From Spirometra erinaceieuropaei (Eukaryota; Platyhelminthes; Cestoda; Diphyllobothriidea; Diphyllobothriidae): a DNA stretch of 64,000 nt. Each line of letters begins with the position of its first letter. Position 1 is the stretch's first letter. Below, piece by piece: positions 1-13,600 of this stretch. Location of the stretch: positions 120,532 through 184,531 of the forward strand of contig CACRXP010000572.1 in NCBI GenBank assembly GCA_902702965.1, read 5' to 3'. Below the pieces are notes generated by a model, which saw only the letters and a list, made by a program, of their open reading frames with translations, had not been told where the DNA came from and did no database searches. Both the position numbers and the translations under genes were made by a program.

Positions 1-1609
1 GTACAATGAAATAACACTCTGATGTAGTTATCTGTTTAGAGCATAATAAAAATGGGATCTTCACAACGCCCACACTCGTCTTCACGCTCGTTATGTACAG
101 TCTTTCGTATCAGAAAATTCGTTTTTGACTACATTTTACCCATTTTGCGTGTATTTTTGAGCTACATCCACAAGTTTCGGTTTGAACAACAAGAAGCCAA
201 TGTGGTTTGAGTGGCTTGTCGCCGACCCCTTGACGTCTGTTTTTGCACCTTAAGAAGTATCACAATTATCCGTTTTCTGAGACGTCTAGGGTCGGATGAT
301 TTCTGTCCAGCCGTCTACTCAGGGCTTTGGTTAAGCTGGTTATTTTAATGACCCTTCTGAGAAGATCTCGTTGCCCAACCAGCCTTTGCTAAAGACTTTC
401 ATTTCCAATGCCCCCTTCATTTTCTGTGCCCTGAAATCGCTTGTATACTTAGAGTAAAAAACGACGTGCCTTCGTTACTGCGAGGTTTCTTTTCTATGCG
501 GTTGTTCCTTTATGTGATCAAGCCAGCCTCACTGGCATTCCGCCTTAGTCTTCTACATCCGACGGTTTGCGTCAGCGGGCTTGGTAACTTCCACTCACTC
601 TTCTCCATCGACAATGATTAACTGTCGTAGATCCAAAGACCACATCGATATATTAGCAGACCTTGGTGAGTCGGACTGAAATAACGCCGCCTCGTCCTAT
701 TCAACGATCTGGCCCTGCCGGAGTTAAATTCCTAATGCTAGGTTTTTGCAAAACACGACGAAAAAAGTGCCTGAGCCAATTTAATTGTCTTTGCTCGCCA
801 TGTTATCGATTACGTGTGGACTCACTCATTCAAAACGGAGCATTTGCAACGATGGGCGTAAAAATCCGGTTTTTGTTTGTCATTTACACGCAAGTGATTA
901 TTAGCTATCGTCAGATTAAATGTCTAGTGTGCACAGGCCTTTGGAACAATTCAAATATTACACCGGTTCAATAAAAGCCTTAGAAGGATCACAAAGACCT
1001 CTCGATCAGCTCGGGAAACCAAGGACTCGTTGAATCCCTGAGCCTACGACCTTAAATCATGGGAGGAGTCTTCTTTTCAGAGAATACTTTGAATCTTGTT
1101 TCTTTGGGGGGCAAACCTGACCGATCTGGACTCCGCGTTCATCCGAGAGACAAGGTAGTTGATAGTCATAGTTTAATGCCAGAAAAATGGACATAGCCAC
1201 GATGTCGAATTCGATATTGTACCTTTCCAGATTCCGGTCACTGACGTAATTAAGTAAGACAATATTACTCTGTCAGACAACTGAGCGAGTATAGGATGGT
1301 TGAGTTTACCCACCTGGCGGTCTTGTTGCACAACTTTCTGGCAATCATTCTGGCGACTAACTTTTAATTTTCTCCCTACAAATGTGTCGGTCAGAAATGT
1401 TTTATCATGACCGTAATAACCTCAGAGCACAAGTGCGGATTTATTCTCGGTTTGCGACGCGCCGATGTAAGCAGATTAAGGTTGTGGGTGCCATATAGAA
1501 CGAGAGAGCCCCTCTTCTCTTAGGTTTGTCTATCGTCTTTTAGCTACTTAACAGTCCAGCTGTTCATCCACATCACGCGTCGGCTTACGTTCTTGTTATT
1601 CTCTTGCAG
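1..1609. other. Upstream region without recognised gene
   Basis: No conserved coding block is visible in the 1.6 kb before the ORC3 start codon. A 103-codon frame lies at 663-974 (+), but its translation resembles no family I know and it lacks any supporting signal, so it is probably chance. The ORC3 promoter may lie here. I see no convincing TATA or other core element to place it. Confidence 0.5.
1590..1609 (+). promoter_or_regulatory. Acceptor site just upstream of the ORC3 start codon
   Basis: A pyrimidine-rich tract ending in TTGCAG (AG at 1608-1609) lies only three bases before the ATG at 1613. It is either the 3' end of an intron in the 5' UTR or a spliced-leader trans-splicing acceptor. 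Trans-splicing is known in flatworms, where the leader is often joined a few bases before the start codon. The sequence alone cannot separate the two. Confidence 0.45.
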
Positions 1610-1612
1610 GAC

Positions 1613-1640
1613 ATGGAGGTTTTCGTGAAGACTCGACAAG
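1613..1640 (+). CDS. ORC3 exon 1 (start)
   Basis: This encodes the first nine residues, MEVFVKTRQ, plus one base of the next codon, and is followed by the donor GTACGT at 1641. I chose this ATG because exon 2 joins to it in the only frame that then continues through exon 3 without a stop. The exon is tiny; its 5' border is discussed under the acceptor at 1608-1609. Confidence 0.75.
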
Positions 1641-4600
1641 GTACGTTCCGTTGAGTCTCCTTTTTTCGAAAAAATCTGAGTGAATCACTGTACTCCACTT
1701 TCCTCCTAGGTTCTGCGCCACTCCCCAGCTTGAACGAATTAGCTTTTGCACAGGACTGGTCCATTATCTCGAAGGCGATAGAAGTATGTATTCCATTTAG
1801 TCCCCAATAATCTCTGCTTTACAGAGGAGACTTTCCAATCTTTCACTGGAGCTATCCCAGAGCATAGCTAACTATGTTGTCAAAGGACCGGGTGGGGTCG
1901 GAGTTTCCACTGGACAAATACCTACATCCCTACTACTAGCCAGCGTCAATACTCCCGACCACAGTGCGCTATACGCCCAAGTGCGAGAGCTAATCATTCG
2001 TGAAGGAGGATTTGTAGCTTCGTTGGAGTCTGACACCGATATCTCGACTGCCAGGGGTATCATTGCCGCCATATACAGTCAACTTTATTCATCAACTGAG
2101 CCATTCTCATCCCACTTAAAGCAAAACTCTCCCATCCGGAAGCCTACTTTGGTATGAGGAACTCCGCAACTTTGACTTCATTTGCAATATAAGTCATCAG
2201 TGCGATATTTGCTAGCTCAGCTACACCTTCTAAAATTCCTTAATCTGCGTTTTTGCTTTCTGGGTACTTTGTAGGATCTCCCGACGTCGCTAAAATCAAC
2301 TTTTCTTGCCATTTCACAATGGTACAACATGTGTGTAAGTAACTTTTGGCGTCATTGACTCAAACCTTTGATAAAATTGTTCCAAAATCTCGTTCGTTTC
2401 GAAACCGAGCCGTGAGTAAATGGACCAAAGTTCGTCACGGTTATCTGTCCGTCCTATACAAATACATCTTATAAGCTAAAGCACTACTTAACTGGACGTG
2501 AGTATTTTCAAAATCCCTAGGTAGCTTCTGCCCAAGAAATGTCAGCACATGCGCATTGTTGACAATGGTCCCCTTGCCACTAAGCGTTTAGAACACGCCA
2601 TATTAGTGTCTAACATTTGATTTAAAACCTCTTTAAAAACAAGTCTGCGTTTCCAGCCCACCTTGTTCCACTTGAATGACTTTCCTTTATCACTAAGATC
2701 CTCTTTTTTCAGGTATTAGCACACAGTAGTCAACCATTGGAAAAGATCACTGTTTCTGCCATGGACGGCAATCGTGAGTTAACATATCGTACTATTTATA
2801 GCTTAAATGCTTTGCAATGTTCTTATTCCTCACTTCTTTTACATGCTTTAGTACGAACTATTTTTAAGTGCATCCTTCCCCGATTCACCTAGTTGGTCGA
2901 TGAATCCAAGTGCGTTGATTCATATTTTTTTCGCAAAAATCAGTCCCAGTGTGTACCATCTGCCGTATTAATTCCGCTTTGGCAACATGCTGGTGGAACC
3001 GTCCGAAAGCGGAGGTCCGGGCTTTGTATGTTGTTTCCATGGGGTTGAACCCCGACTATGATTGAGAGTGCTGAACCCTTGCGAAAGAAGAGACGGGGAA
3101 CTTCGAGTGTGTGACCTACTCATAAGCCAGTGCACAGGTATTCCGTTTGAACGCCGGCTACTCCGTCGTCTTTGTCACTTTATCCGTGACGAGTGATAAT
3201 GTGCTCATGTCCTCCCGAGATTTTATCAAACTATTTTACTGTAGATTAAGCCGGTGTGCCCAAGGTGATCGAAAACCTCTAGCTTCTGCCGTCTTTCAGG
3301 CGTACAGCCCAACATTCACAGTTGTCGGGGAGATCTGTTTTAACAGATGCCCGAGGCACATGGATCCTGTGGCCCGGCGATGTTTCAAGAGGGAAAAAGT
3401 CACCCTTGAAAAGTTAAACAGTCCCACGAATGCTATTGATCAGGTTAACTATGTTGTCTGGTCTCGGTCACTTTGACACAGATCTGTATCCAAAATACTT
3501 GAATCAGTCTACTTCTTAAAGAGTGGAGAGGGGAAAAGACGGCTCAGGTCCAAAAGTCCATCAATCTCGAGTGCTCATCTGTTGTCTTAATCGTCTACTT
3601 AGCTGTAGACTTCTTTGCTCGTGACCGCTGGCGTCGTCCTCTGTCTCTTTTTTTTTACAAACATCAACTTACTGTCATTCAGCTTGAGACACTCGTTTCT
3701 ACACCAAGTCCCTTCCTGGTAACCCGCTTGTTGTCAACACCTACTTCCCATTTTAGAGTCTGAGTCATCAAACAAAAAGATGGTTAGCAAAGTTTCGGGG
3801 GGCATGAGTGCTAACCAAAGGCCCAAGCCGCGTAAGCCTTTGCTGCCCCAGACCAACAACCAACCAACTGAGACCGTCATGCTCAAGCAGAAGGCTGCAG
3901 TGACTCCCTCTCATTGTCATCGGAAGAGCACACTGCACCAGCGGAAATCTGCCATGCAGAAAAAGGATGAGGTTTCTACCACACCAGCTGCCCCGGCAGT
4001 GTCCAAACGACTCTCTATGCCAGTTTCTAAGTCTTCAAGTGGTAAGAGATGACAGGAGAGGATCATATCTTCTTGCCTACTTGTCTTCTTGTGAAGTTAG
4101 GTATGAAGTTCGATGTATGCAGCACTCCTGTGCTGGATTGCATCCGTGAGTCTGTATAATTGTCATGGAATCTTTCACCCTGGTGAGACCCGAGTTTGAG
4201 GAATCCTTGCCCACATTCTTATAATGATTATCACTTGTGTGGTACGCGTAGACAAAACTTCATGCCACTTCACTCTCTGCGCTTGAGATCACTTCCAGTC
4301 AGCTTGAATCTAATCTGCTGTCGATACTTAGCTTGAGATACAACAGAGACCGAGACCGTGACCGATCTGGCACAGATCTGGTGTGTTTCTCCAGTTTTCG
4401 GCATCTTTAATAGATTACCTGAAGGGGTGGTCCCGGCAGTATGTTTATCAAAACTTTCAAAATAAGACGGTTCTCGAAAACCTTAAGTTAAGTAATGAGT
4501 TCATCGATCCCCCCTTTTTGTACAGCTCAAGGCTTGGATCGTGTTTGTGTGCTCACCTTAATGAGACCCAATAGACAAAGAAAACTGGAAATCCAGAACA

Positions 4601-7600
4601 AAGGCCTACGATTACTTTACTGATAACTAACGGAAAAAGCTGTGTCGATTAAATTTTATCCCTAAAACGTGCCTGAGCAAATATCTTGGGGATGAATTCG
4701 CACATAGTCTTTTTGATTGCATAGTTAGTGACAACATTGAAATATTTTGCTAGTTCATGCACCATCCTAATCAATATTGACAATAGTTCCGTCGAAAATG
4801 AAAGAAGCCCTGTTGTCTCTATTTTGGAACCGTTTTCATTATCTCTTTGAAGTCCAGACCGACTTTTATGAGAATAAATGTACCACATAGTTTCATATAA
4901 ATACCAAAATATCTCTCAAACGGTTGCCGTAGTTCCGGTTCCTTCCCAGATCATAGTAATCTTCACGAAAGCATTTTACCCTATAAACAGAGATTTACTT
5001 GGCGGCGATAACTATTTCGCAATAACTTCTAGAATATTTTTGTTTGGAAATTAGAGAAATCAGAGAACGTCTATTGATGTTAGTGCCGCTTCTACACAAA
5101 GTAGTAGATTTAGCAAGTAGGATTTTTAAGTGGGAAGAGGCTCGTGTTTTCCTCTCTAAGAGTAATGTTAGTTATCCACATACTATCTTGCTTGATTTAC
5201 GCAAACTTAACAATCAGGTTTCATGTTGTAAACGTTTGACTGCTGTCCGCTGGAGAAACGTCTGCAAACACACCGATACGATCCATGGTATGTACTAGCA
5301 TTGAAAAGGGCCTAGGTATAAAGAATGTCGACTTTTTTCGTTTTCTTTGCTAAAATAACTTAACATGTTCTGTCTAAAAAAGAGGTTTTTTACGTAGCAC
5401 ACCAATCTAATGAGTAAAGTGCGTAACGTCCGGGGTACCCCTGACTGACCATCTGAACTTCAGCAGTCACCCTCCATCACTTCGATCATCTATTGTAGGT
5501 CAGTCGTTTCCAAACGTATCGCAAGCCCAATGAACCACCCAGAAAGTACCTACTTCAACTGATTCGGACGTCTTGACCATGATAAATGAGTCATTTGCCT
5601 ATTCGCACACACTTTACCCGAAGTCGTCACAGAAATGAGAGCTGTCTCTTCGGGGTTCGCTGAAAAACATTCCAGGCAGTTGGTTGGACAAAGTGAACGA
5701 ATGTGGGTTTCTCGTAGACCAGACATGCTAGGATTGATCTACGATGTTAAGCTTTTTATTTTCCTTAGGATTTAATATACGAACTTGGAGTAGGTTTTTG
5801 ACGCCTCAGCTTCAGTCTCAAAGTTGATGTGAATGTTTAAGATGAAATCCATCAGCTTCGACGGAATAACCGTGTAACGTCCGCATTGCCAATTGATCTA
5901 CCGTACTCCTAGCGGGGGGTATTAGCTAAAAATATGTCAGTGTTTACTAACCTATGACCTGGCAGTGCTGCGCTCTTTCAATATTTTGACCGTTGGCCAT
6001 CATCGGTGTCTGTTTTACTTTCGGCTGACGATTTTTTATTCTTCCCCACCTTAACCTTTCGACTCCTGGTGACAGCCTGTCGAAACTTCTTACGTCAATT
6101 AGTCCGTTGCCTTAACTGCTCACTTTCTTGCAGAATCGTAGCCAGTGTGGGCGAGATATATCATAGTAGCAAAAAATGTGACTTTGGCTCCCGTTGTGAA
6201 GGGTTCCTTTGGATCAGTCCTTTCTATGCGTGTTATAATCACGGTAGCTTTGGATCACATTTTAGTGTGCGTGTGTCCTGTGTCCTCCAGCATGAAAGTC
6301 GCTGTAAAACCTAATGAAACTGTACTTTAGTAGAGGCGGCGAACTCCCCTATCCTCAGGCCCCTGGTGATCATTATCCCGGCAATAGAGGCCATTTCATC
6401 CGCTGTGCTTCGGGACTTTATCGAGCTGGCATTTCTCTACTCCTCCTCCTCCTCCTCCTGCGCTGCCTCCGAATTCTCGTCCGACAAGGAAAATTGCCCT
6501 CCGGGTCGCCAAAGAATGTTTGGTGCACTGCCGATTCGCTTTGTTTTCGGCCTCTCTAGTTCTGCTGATCTGGGCCTGGAGGTCCGCTGCGACGCCACGA
6601 CTCTCTCCCGTCTAGCCATCAAGCGTTTCAAAACGCCCCCGCCCAGCGTTTTTCTTCAGGCTGCGCTTACGGAGGTACTTTACGATATTGAAACGTTTAC
6701 TTAGCGCACATTTAGTAGGTATCTTAAAAAGCTGATTAACCTTTTCGATGTAGATGATACACACCCCAGGATTTCGTATGTCCCGCGCCGTGCTCAATTT
6801 CACGATCGATAGCGTTTACATGTGCGTTGACTACTCAATTGAAAACTTCCTCAAGAGAGTGAAGGTAAGCTAATCTACAGGAAATGATATATATGATAGC
6901 GATTTTGTCAATAATATCGACGTACTTTTCTCATTTGTTTCGTTATTTTTACTTAGGCATGTATGCTTTCGCACTACCAAAATCTGCGACATCCACAGCT
7001 GCTGCAAGCGCTGGATACAGCCAGCACATACATTCTCAACTTAAACCACGAAGAGCTCATTGAGCTAGCCTCCACTTACCCCTCCGTTGCTGAGATTTCT
7101 TCGGAAGGGACTGCTGACACCTTAGGTGATCGTCTTATAGAGTATCTGAAGAGTCACTGGCTCTGTCAGTTACTCCTACCTCGCATCTTCAGCTGGGTGT
7201 TGGCTCTCTTTGCTTGTCTGGAAATCCGCCCTGTCGCCTCAACCGTAAGTTGAATTCCTGATTTGTTCAGTGAGGGCAGAAACGCTCCCGAAGATTCACT
7301 GCTAACCCATAATTTTCATCAGCCCGTGTCTACATGATGCCAGTACACTTAAATTTATACCACAAGTCGTCTGGCATTTCGAAGGGATTGAAGTGCTTTA
7401 CGGTTTGACGGGCGTACTGGCAATCTTCGGGCAAGCACGAATTTCTGATCAACAATGACGTTTTTTGCCGACAGTGCTATATCCGAATACCTTTGCCACC
7501 GTCCAGTTGGTTGCTGATTGACGCCCGCTCTCGGTTCACGCAGTTCGTCGCGTTGTGTGTGTGTGTGTGCTGTGTGGAGTGGCGGACTGGTGGGCTGGGA

Positions 7601-10600
7601 ACGGGCTGAAGCAGCACCTTCCACGGCCCTCTCACGCAAGTGAGAGACACGCCGTTCAACCCCCGTTGTGTGAAATCCTGGTGTTTATGTGTTTATGGGG
7701 GGCCAGGTCGTGCTGTGGCGCGCGCAGGCATGGTCAGTCGACCGTGTCAGCCACCGCGCCCATTCCCCACTCCAGTCTGCTGACCGGCTCGGACAGTGGC
7801 TGGGGTGTGGGAATGGGAAGGGAGAGTGAGGTCGACGACTCAGCGCATTTTCCTCACTATAAACAATCTGACGCGCTTGAAGCTATCACGGTGCGCTAAA
7901 AGCCGTGGCTCGGAAGGTTGCCAACTGGCGGGGTACCTTGGACCTCCTCCTTAACCGGAGGCGGTTCTGACAGTCAGGCTGCAATGACTCCTTTTTAATG
8001 TGGCCTTTATGGCACTCCCACCACAGTGTGGGATCCGAGCCAGGCGTTGGCGGCACGCCCAGGTGCGGTTTCGGCCGTGCCAGCCTCCAAATCTCTGTTG
8101 TTGGTTGAAATCCTGGTTATTGTTGTGTGGACCAGGGGTGTGGTGGAAACCAAGGTGAGGATCCGTCCGAGCCATCCACCTGCGGCCTCCCTCGTCTCCG
8201 GTCTTCTTGACTCTGTCTTGACACCGGGCCCAGGCGGGGGAGGAGGAGAGAGTGTAGGTAGATGCAGCGCAAGTCTACTGGCACTATAAACCCCTGCGCA
8301 AGTCACCGTCCCTGCTCCAACCTGCTGTGGGGCACACGGTGGGCATAATCGAAATCGATGGTCGAACTGTCAGTCTACATTGTCGGAACTGCGGACTATA
8401 ACGTGTTTCATCTGCACAAAAAGGCATTGTTTGAAAACGACGGTGTACGGAATGAATTAGAAAACTATTTTGGGTAAAATTAACTGTCTCCACAGAGAAA
8501 TACTTTAGTAAAGATAATTTTGCAGTACAACAGTGGTGTGTAGACGAACAAACTTTCAGTTCAAAAAAGACCACTTCGCACCATGTTTTCCCTAGGTTAT
8601 ATTTTTGTGGTAATTTATATTTCAGCCGCACTTAAATGTTTTCCGTTCGAAATATCAATCAATCAGTATCAATCGGTGTATTTGGAATAAGTCACAGAAG
8701 CCGTTGAAAACTCTATTTAAACGATACGGGTCTGCGTGAAAAACAGTTAAGCAGCAAATATCCCACAGGTAATTTTAGTATGCGAAAAACATAAAACCGG
8801 TAGAAAATGGGGGGTTAAAAGAGTGGGGAATTCGCGAAATAGCAGCGAGCAACACATTCACTGCACTTTCGCTCGCGATGTTCAACAGTGCCAAAGCTTG
8901 AGTAGACAAAAGGAATTATTGAAATCAAGGTAGTAGTACACTTATAGTTATAACCCGTTAGATGAAGTTTGGGGAGTTCTGGCTGGCTCTTAGCAGGTGG
9001 ATATCCAGACGCCTCCCAAACACACTCACGGCGGAAGCATGCACGACATGTGTCGGTAAAGAATTCCGCTGTCAAATAACTGGGACAAAGAGGAGGAGTG
9101 TTGGTTGGTGTAGCACAGTCCCTTTTTAAGTTGGCAGTCGTGTCGCCTGAGATTCGTATTCGGTGCCACATCGTAAAAGTTTCCCAGTCCACATCAAGAT
9201 CAAGTCGCCCTAGCAACTGAAATGTTCCTGTAAGGTCACCTTTGTCCTGTTAATAATGAAAGGGGTGGAGGTTGAGAGCGGTCAGGCGTCGCCTGTACGT
9301 CGAATTTTTGAGTTCAGGAACAACCTTTCTGGCACTTTATTGGGCACCTTCAAGAGTGCCTGTCTTTTCGTATCCACGGCCGCCAAGCCTGTACCGCCTA
9401 TTCCAGGTACGACCGCACAAATGCCCCATATAGTTTGCACTCGGGTTTACAAATGTTCTGCTTATCGCACTCGTAGTCGACGTTGCTCGCGCTGCGACTT
9501 TGGAACACTGCGTTGTTGGACCCAAGTCGTTTTTAATCGATACGCCAAAGTCCCTTTGCACATTTACTGTTTTAATTGGTTGATCCTCCGAGAGTTACTG
9601 CCGTGAAGGTGTGTTTCTCCTTCGTCTTGCTGACATTATATGGATTACCAGACATTCGTTAACATAGAATTCCATGCACCAGGTCTCGCTGTGAATGGCG
9701 GACTACCGGTTGCTTTGTGAATTTTACCATATACTTCACTTATTAAAAGATCGCTGCGCTAACCAAATTTCATTCCTTTCTGCGTGGAAATTACATTTTT
9801 CTTAGTAAATCATCTTTGTACAATGCGTGTTGCCAAAAAAATATCACCTTAACATTATCTGTTAGAGCTGACTATGGAGAGTCGATCAATATTTCCCACA
9901 AACTTCAAACGGAGAAGTTTTTGAAATGGCGTTTTTTTACAGAAGTGGGAGTGTATTTGGTTTGCGCTACATACAAAAGGCTTCTTGAGAGTATGTTTGT
10001 ACTGTTGGGCCGATATTTGCTGTAAGCTTGTGGGATTGCGCGACGCATTTCTCGTTATGCTCATGAACGTTCAGCCGTTATGTTGACAGTGTAGATTTTC
10101 TTCATGCTACCGCAGGATTATCCAGTTAGTAGCTACAGTGTTTAATGGTTATCATGCTTCTAGAAGCTCTTTGCGAAATCTGAAAATTCAGGCATGATTT
10201 CGGGTTTAGAGAGCCGGTTGTCGTATCGGTGCCTTTTTATTTAATCGACGCCTTTCACCAGCTGGGTGCAAGAGATCAGTCATCTCAATTCAGGCTTAGT
10301 TTAGCGTTGGTAAAATACACAGAGTCGCGTAGTCTGGTGGTTTCAATGTAAACAAATAACAGGATGATATGTGTTGATCTGAGTTGGTTTACAGCGGTCG
10401 GGAAAATTTTGCTCTCAGCAGATGAGAGCTGTTATGCAAAATTTGACGCTAATACGTAGTACTGATGCTGGAAACCACTCTTCCTCCTTGCTTTCCTCTC
10501 ATTTTTAAGAGCCACCACTTGACGTGCATCCACATATGACTGCAAATCGCCCCCTACCGTACTTACTGTCTCCCTATTTTTTACAGTTAGTGTCTTGGGG

Positions 10601-13600
10601 ATGAATTCACGAAAGTGTATTTTCTAAGCAATCGCTTGTAACATGTCTAGATAGAGACCAAACATCAACTTAACGTGTTTACATTTTTGACTGGACTAGG
10701 TCATGGCAACACCGCTGTCATCCATGTCTACTATACTACTTATTGGTTGCCTTTGGCTTTGGAAACTACGTGGCTAATTAGCATGAAATTATTTTATTAG
10801 ACTAACATACGCTGGGTTTGGTGTACGCCCACGCTTGATAAAGATGTGTCCAGTGCGGTCCACTACTGGTGTACTTTGCAGATCGCTTTCACTCTCTTAC
10901 GCGATCACATAGTGACAGGCGACCCTTAACTAAGAACCCACCCACCGAGACACAATAAAACCGCAGTGTCTAACTTGAACATGTTATTGACTGTTTGCCA
11001 GCTGCAATGCAACTCAACACCAGGAAAAATTAAGACGTCAGTCTGGGTTTGTTAACTTCGAAGTCAAATGCTCTGTCACGTAGCTACCCTAGCCGGATGT
11101 ATTCAGAGTCACATTTAATTCCATTAAGCGATCTGACCTGTCTGCGATGAAGTGCGGACGCTCCGCTTTATCTTAGAACACCGGTCTGGTAATCTACTAG
11201 TCTGTCTCCGTGACGAGGAACCAGAAGTTGGGAAGTATTATTGAAAAAAGCAGTGTAGATTTTAATGGCCAATTTTGAAATGCCTTTTGGTCAAAAGCTT
11301 TTGCCATCATTTCCCCTTTTTAAAATCAGCTTGTAAATTACCAATTCTGCAGATGTAATGGGAATCGGGGTTGATCCTGTGGGGACATTAAGAGTAGCGA
11401 AAATAATCTGACGGATGCGCGACGGGCAAATAACCGTGTACATAGCAGGCGACTTGCTTTCGACATAACCGCGCGTGCACCAATTAGTAGTCAAAAACTT
11501 ATAAAAACAGCGGGCACTTTGTAGTACTAACAATAAGGTAGCGACGGATAGGATGTTTCGGTGACGCAACAGTCCATAATGCACAAGGGTATGCTGGATA
11601 CGCCACTAGGGCTACAGTAAGACTAAGACGCGTCTTAGTGTCAGGTAACCGTAATCAAAACTAAAAACCTTGTAAACGATCAATATGCTGACTTATGTGC
11701 TCCCATGAACAGATTGTACGCACTACTTCTGCATATTAAGTAGCAAGAAAAAAGACTTGACTATGCGGTGGCGTCAAGGGCCTCCTACCTAGTTTTTTCC
11801 AAGACAGATTTGAACTGATCAGCAATCATCATTACGTGTCAGAACACCAGACCAAACTGCCAGCTTTATCTGCGAATTAGCATAAAATCAGTCGTTGCTA
11901 TCTCTAGTGGTATGTCACGACGCCTAGACCCTTTGCACCCACAAGGAATCTACAGTCTCCTATACTTTGACCCGGGGCCGGTAAGACCTGGGATGATGGC
12001 GTCCTGAAGTCATCGTCATTCCGGACGTGTTCGCTATTTTCGCTGGCATAGTGTCTTAGCCGGTTGCATCGTGCGATGCGGTGTCACCATTAAACCTTAT
12101 TCAGTCTAGCTGCATCGTATCGTCACCTTGGTTTCTCCCTCTTTCAGCTTCCGGACCTCTACAGGAACTGGCTTTCGGGTGATTTGTCCACATCGCCCGG
12201 ATTCTCCCAGACACTGAGTCTCTTCAAGTAAGTTTTCAGTCTTAACCAGCTGGTTCGAACATTCGTTTAGTCTCATCTCAGAGTTTACGTCCAAGTGAGC
12301 ATTCAAGTCGAAGAAAAAAAAAACAGAGCATAGAAGAAGGGTTTTCGGTAAGAAGATCGATGAGAAACCATCCGACACGTCATGAAGAAAGGCGTCGGGA
12401 CGGAGTTCGGGGGGTCTTGTTATCTAGTTGTAACTGAAAAGAGGAACAGATCGTCCTCACTAGTCGAAAGCGCTGGTGGAATTGAGCGGATAGTGTGAGA
12501 ACGTGCTGTCTTTGACGACCCTAAGAACACGTTATGCTCGTGTGGGCGGGTTGACGGTTGGACGCATATGTTTACGCCCCCGCCCTTCCCCTGAACTATG
12601 ACGCAAGGGCCCTTGCAATACTAGAGTGATGATAATAAGGGTCTTAAGGAGGTTGGACATGTTCTTAAATGCACAGAAGGGAAAAAGTTGTATTTGCGCA
12701 ACATGCATGTTTTAATGCACTTGAAAGACACTTTATAAGAAGATAGTTCGGGCGTGGAAGAGAGGGGACACACATACTCCTGCGCTACCGAGTCGCCATC
12801 CGACCTGACGGCCTCGTCGCGCCAATGTGGCGCACCGCGACAAATTTAGGGAAAGAAAGGGTAGGAGGAGGTAAGTCATTTTCAAACAGAATGGAGGATA
12901 TTGCCCTGTTTTTAACTCACCGATAATTCCTTCTCTTTGATTGCTTTGGCTCACAGACTTGTTCTCTGAGTCTGAGAAGTCCACCAAGTATAGCTTTCTG
13001 AATACCTAAGACCATCATTGAAAAGAGCTGCAACTGCTCCTTTTCTCGTAGCTTTCGCTGATTTCAAAAAGTTGTATTAAGAAACGCAGACTCCTAAAGG
13101 ACGAGAGGTTTCGCCTCTAAGGCATACAGCACGGTTAGCGGAATTAGCAGTGTGGACTAATCTCCCCTTCTACTGCCGGCGCACAAGATCTTTTAAGCTG
13201 CAAAAGTTGTCTAAATGCTCGCACACGGGTGTTGTGTCAAATTCTCCCTATAGTGCCTCTCACATCACATGCGTGTGTAATTACATCCGTGTCAGCACAC
13301 TATGAAACTTTACATATTTGATGTTCAGTTTTTTGCAACAGTCTAAGAATAATTTGCTACGTTTGCTTTCAATGCGGAGCACAGAAAGTTAGTCCGTCTA
13401 ACTAGTGACAAGGCATCACCTTTTCAGTGCTTAGTTGGTTTGCGATAGACGGTAGTAATGAGTGATACGAGCGAAGATGCGAGTTCCAGGAACTAGTTGA
13501 TAAGAAGTAGAAGCGATCGCTGGAACAAGGACTTTATTCGCCCGTTTCTGTCACTGTCTCTGATGATGAGTTCAAGTGAGAATCCGGAACGTCAGGCGAA

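Noticed and set aside
614..665. ATG followed by 17 open codons and a GTGAGT donor, upstream of ORC3
   Set aside because: Joined to the ORC3 exon at 1610 it reads in the wrong frame and meets a stop in exon 3. No other partner was seen.
663..974. 103-codon open frame (+)
   Set aside because: No recognisable similarity, no regulatory or splice support; length is within chance for this composition.
6357..6359. Alternative acceptor for ORC3 exon 7
   Set aside because: It leaves one base before the first codon, which does not fit exon 6 ending with one base; the AG at 6329-6330 fits.
6437..6631. 64-codon minus-strand frame with a poly-Glu end
   Set aside because: Shadow of the serine run and following codons of ORC3 exon 7.
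6768..6769. Alternative acceptor for ORC3 exon 8
   Set aside because: It breaks phase with exon 7; the AG at 6752-6753 gives an open phase 0 junction.
12106..12378. 90-codon minus-strand frame
   Set aside because: It lies over ORC3 exon 10 and its splice sites on the other strand; no independent similarity.
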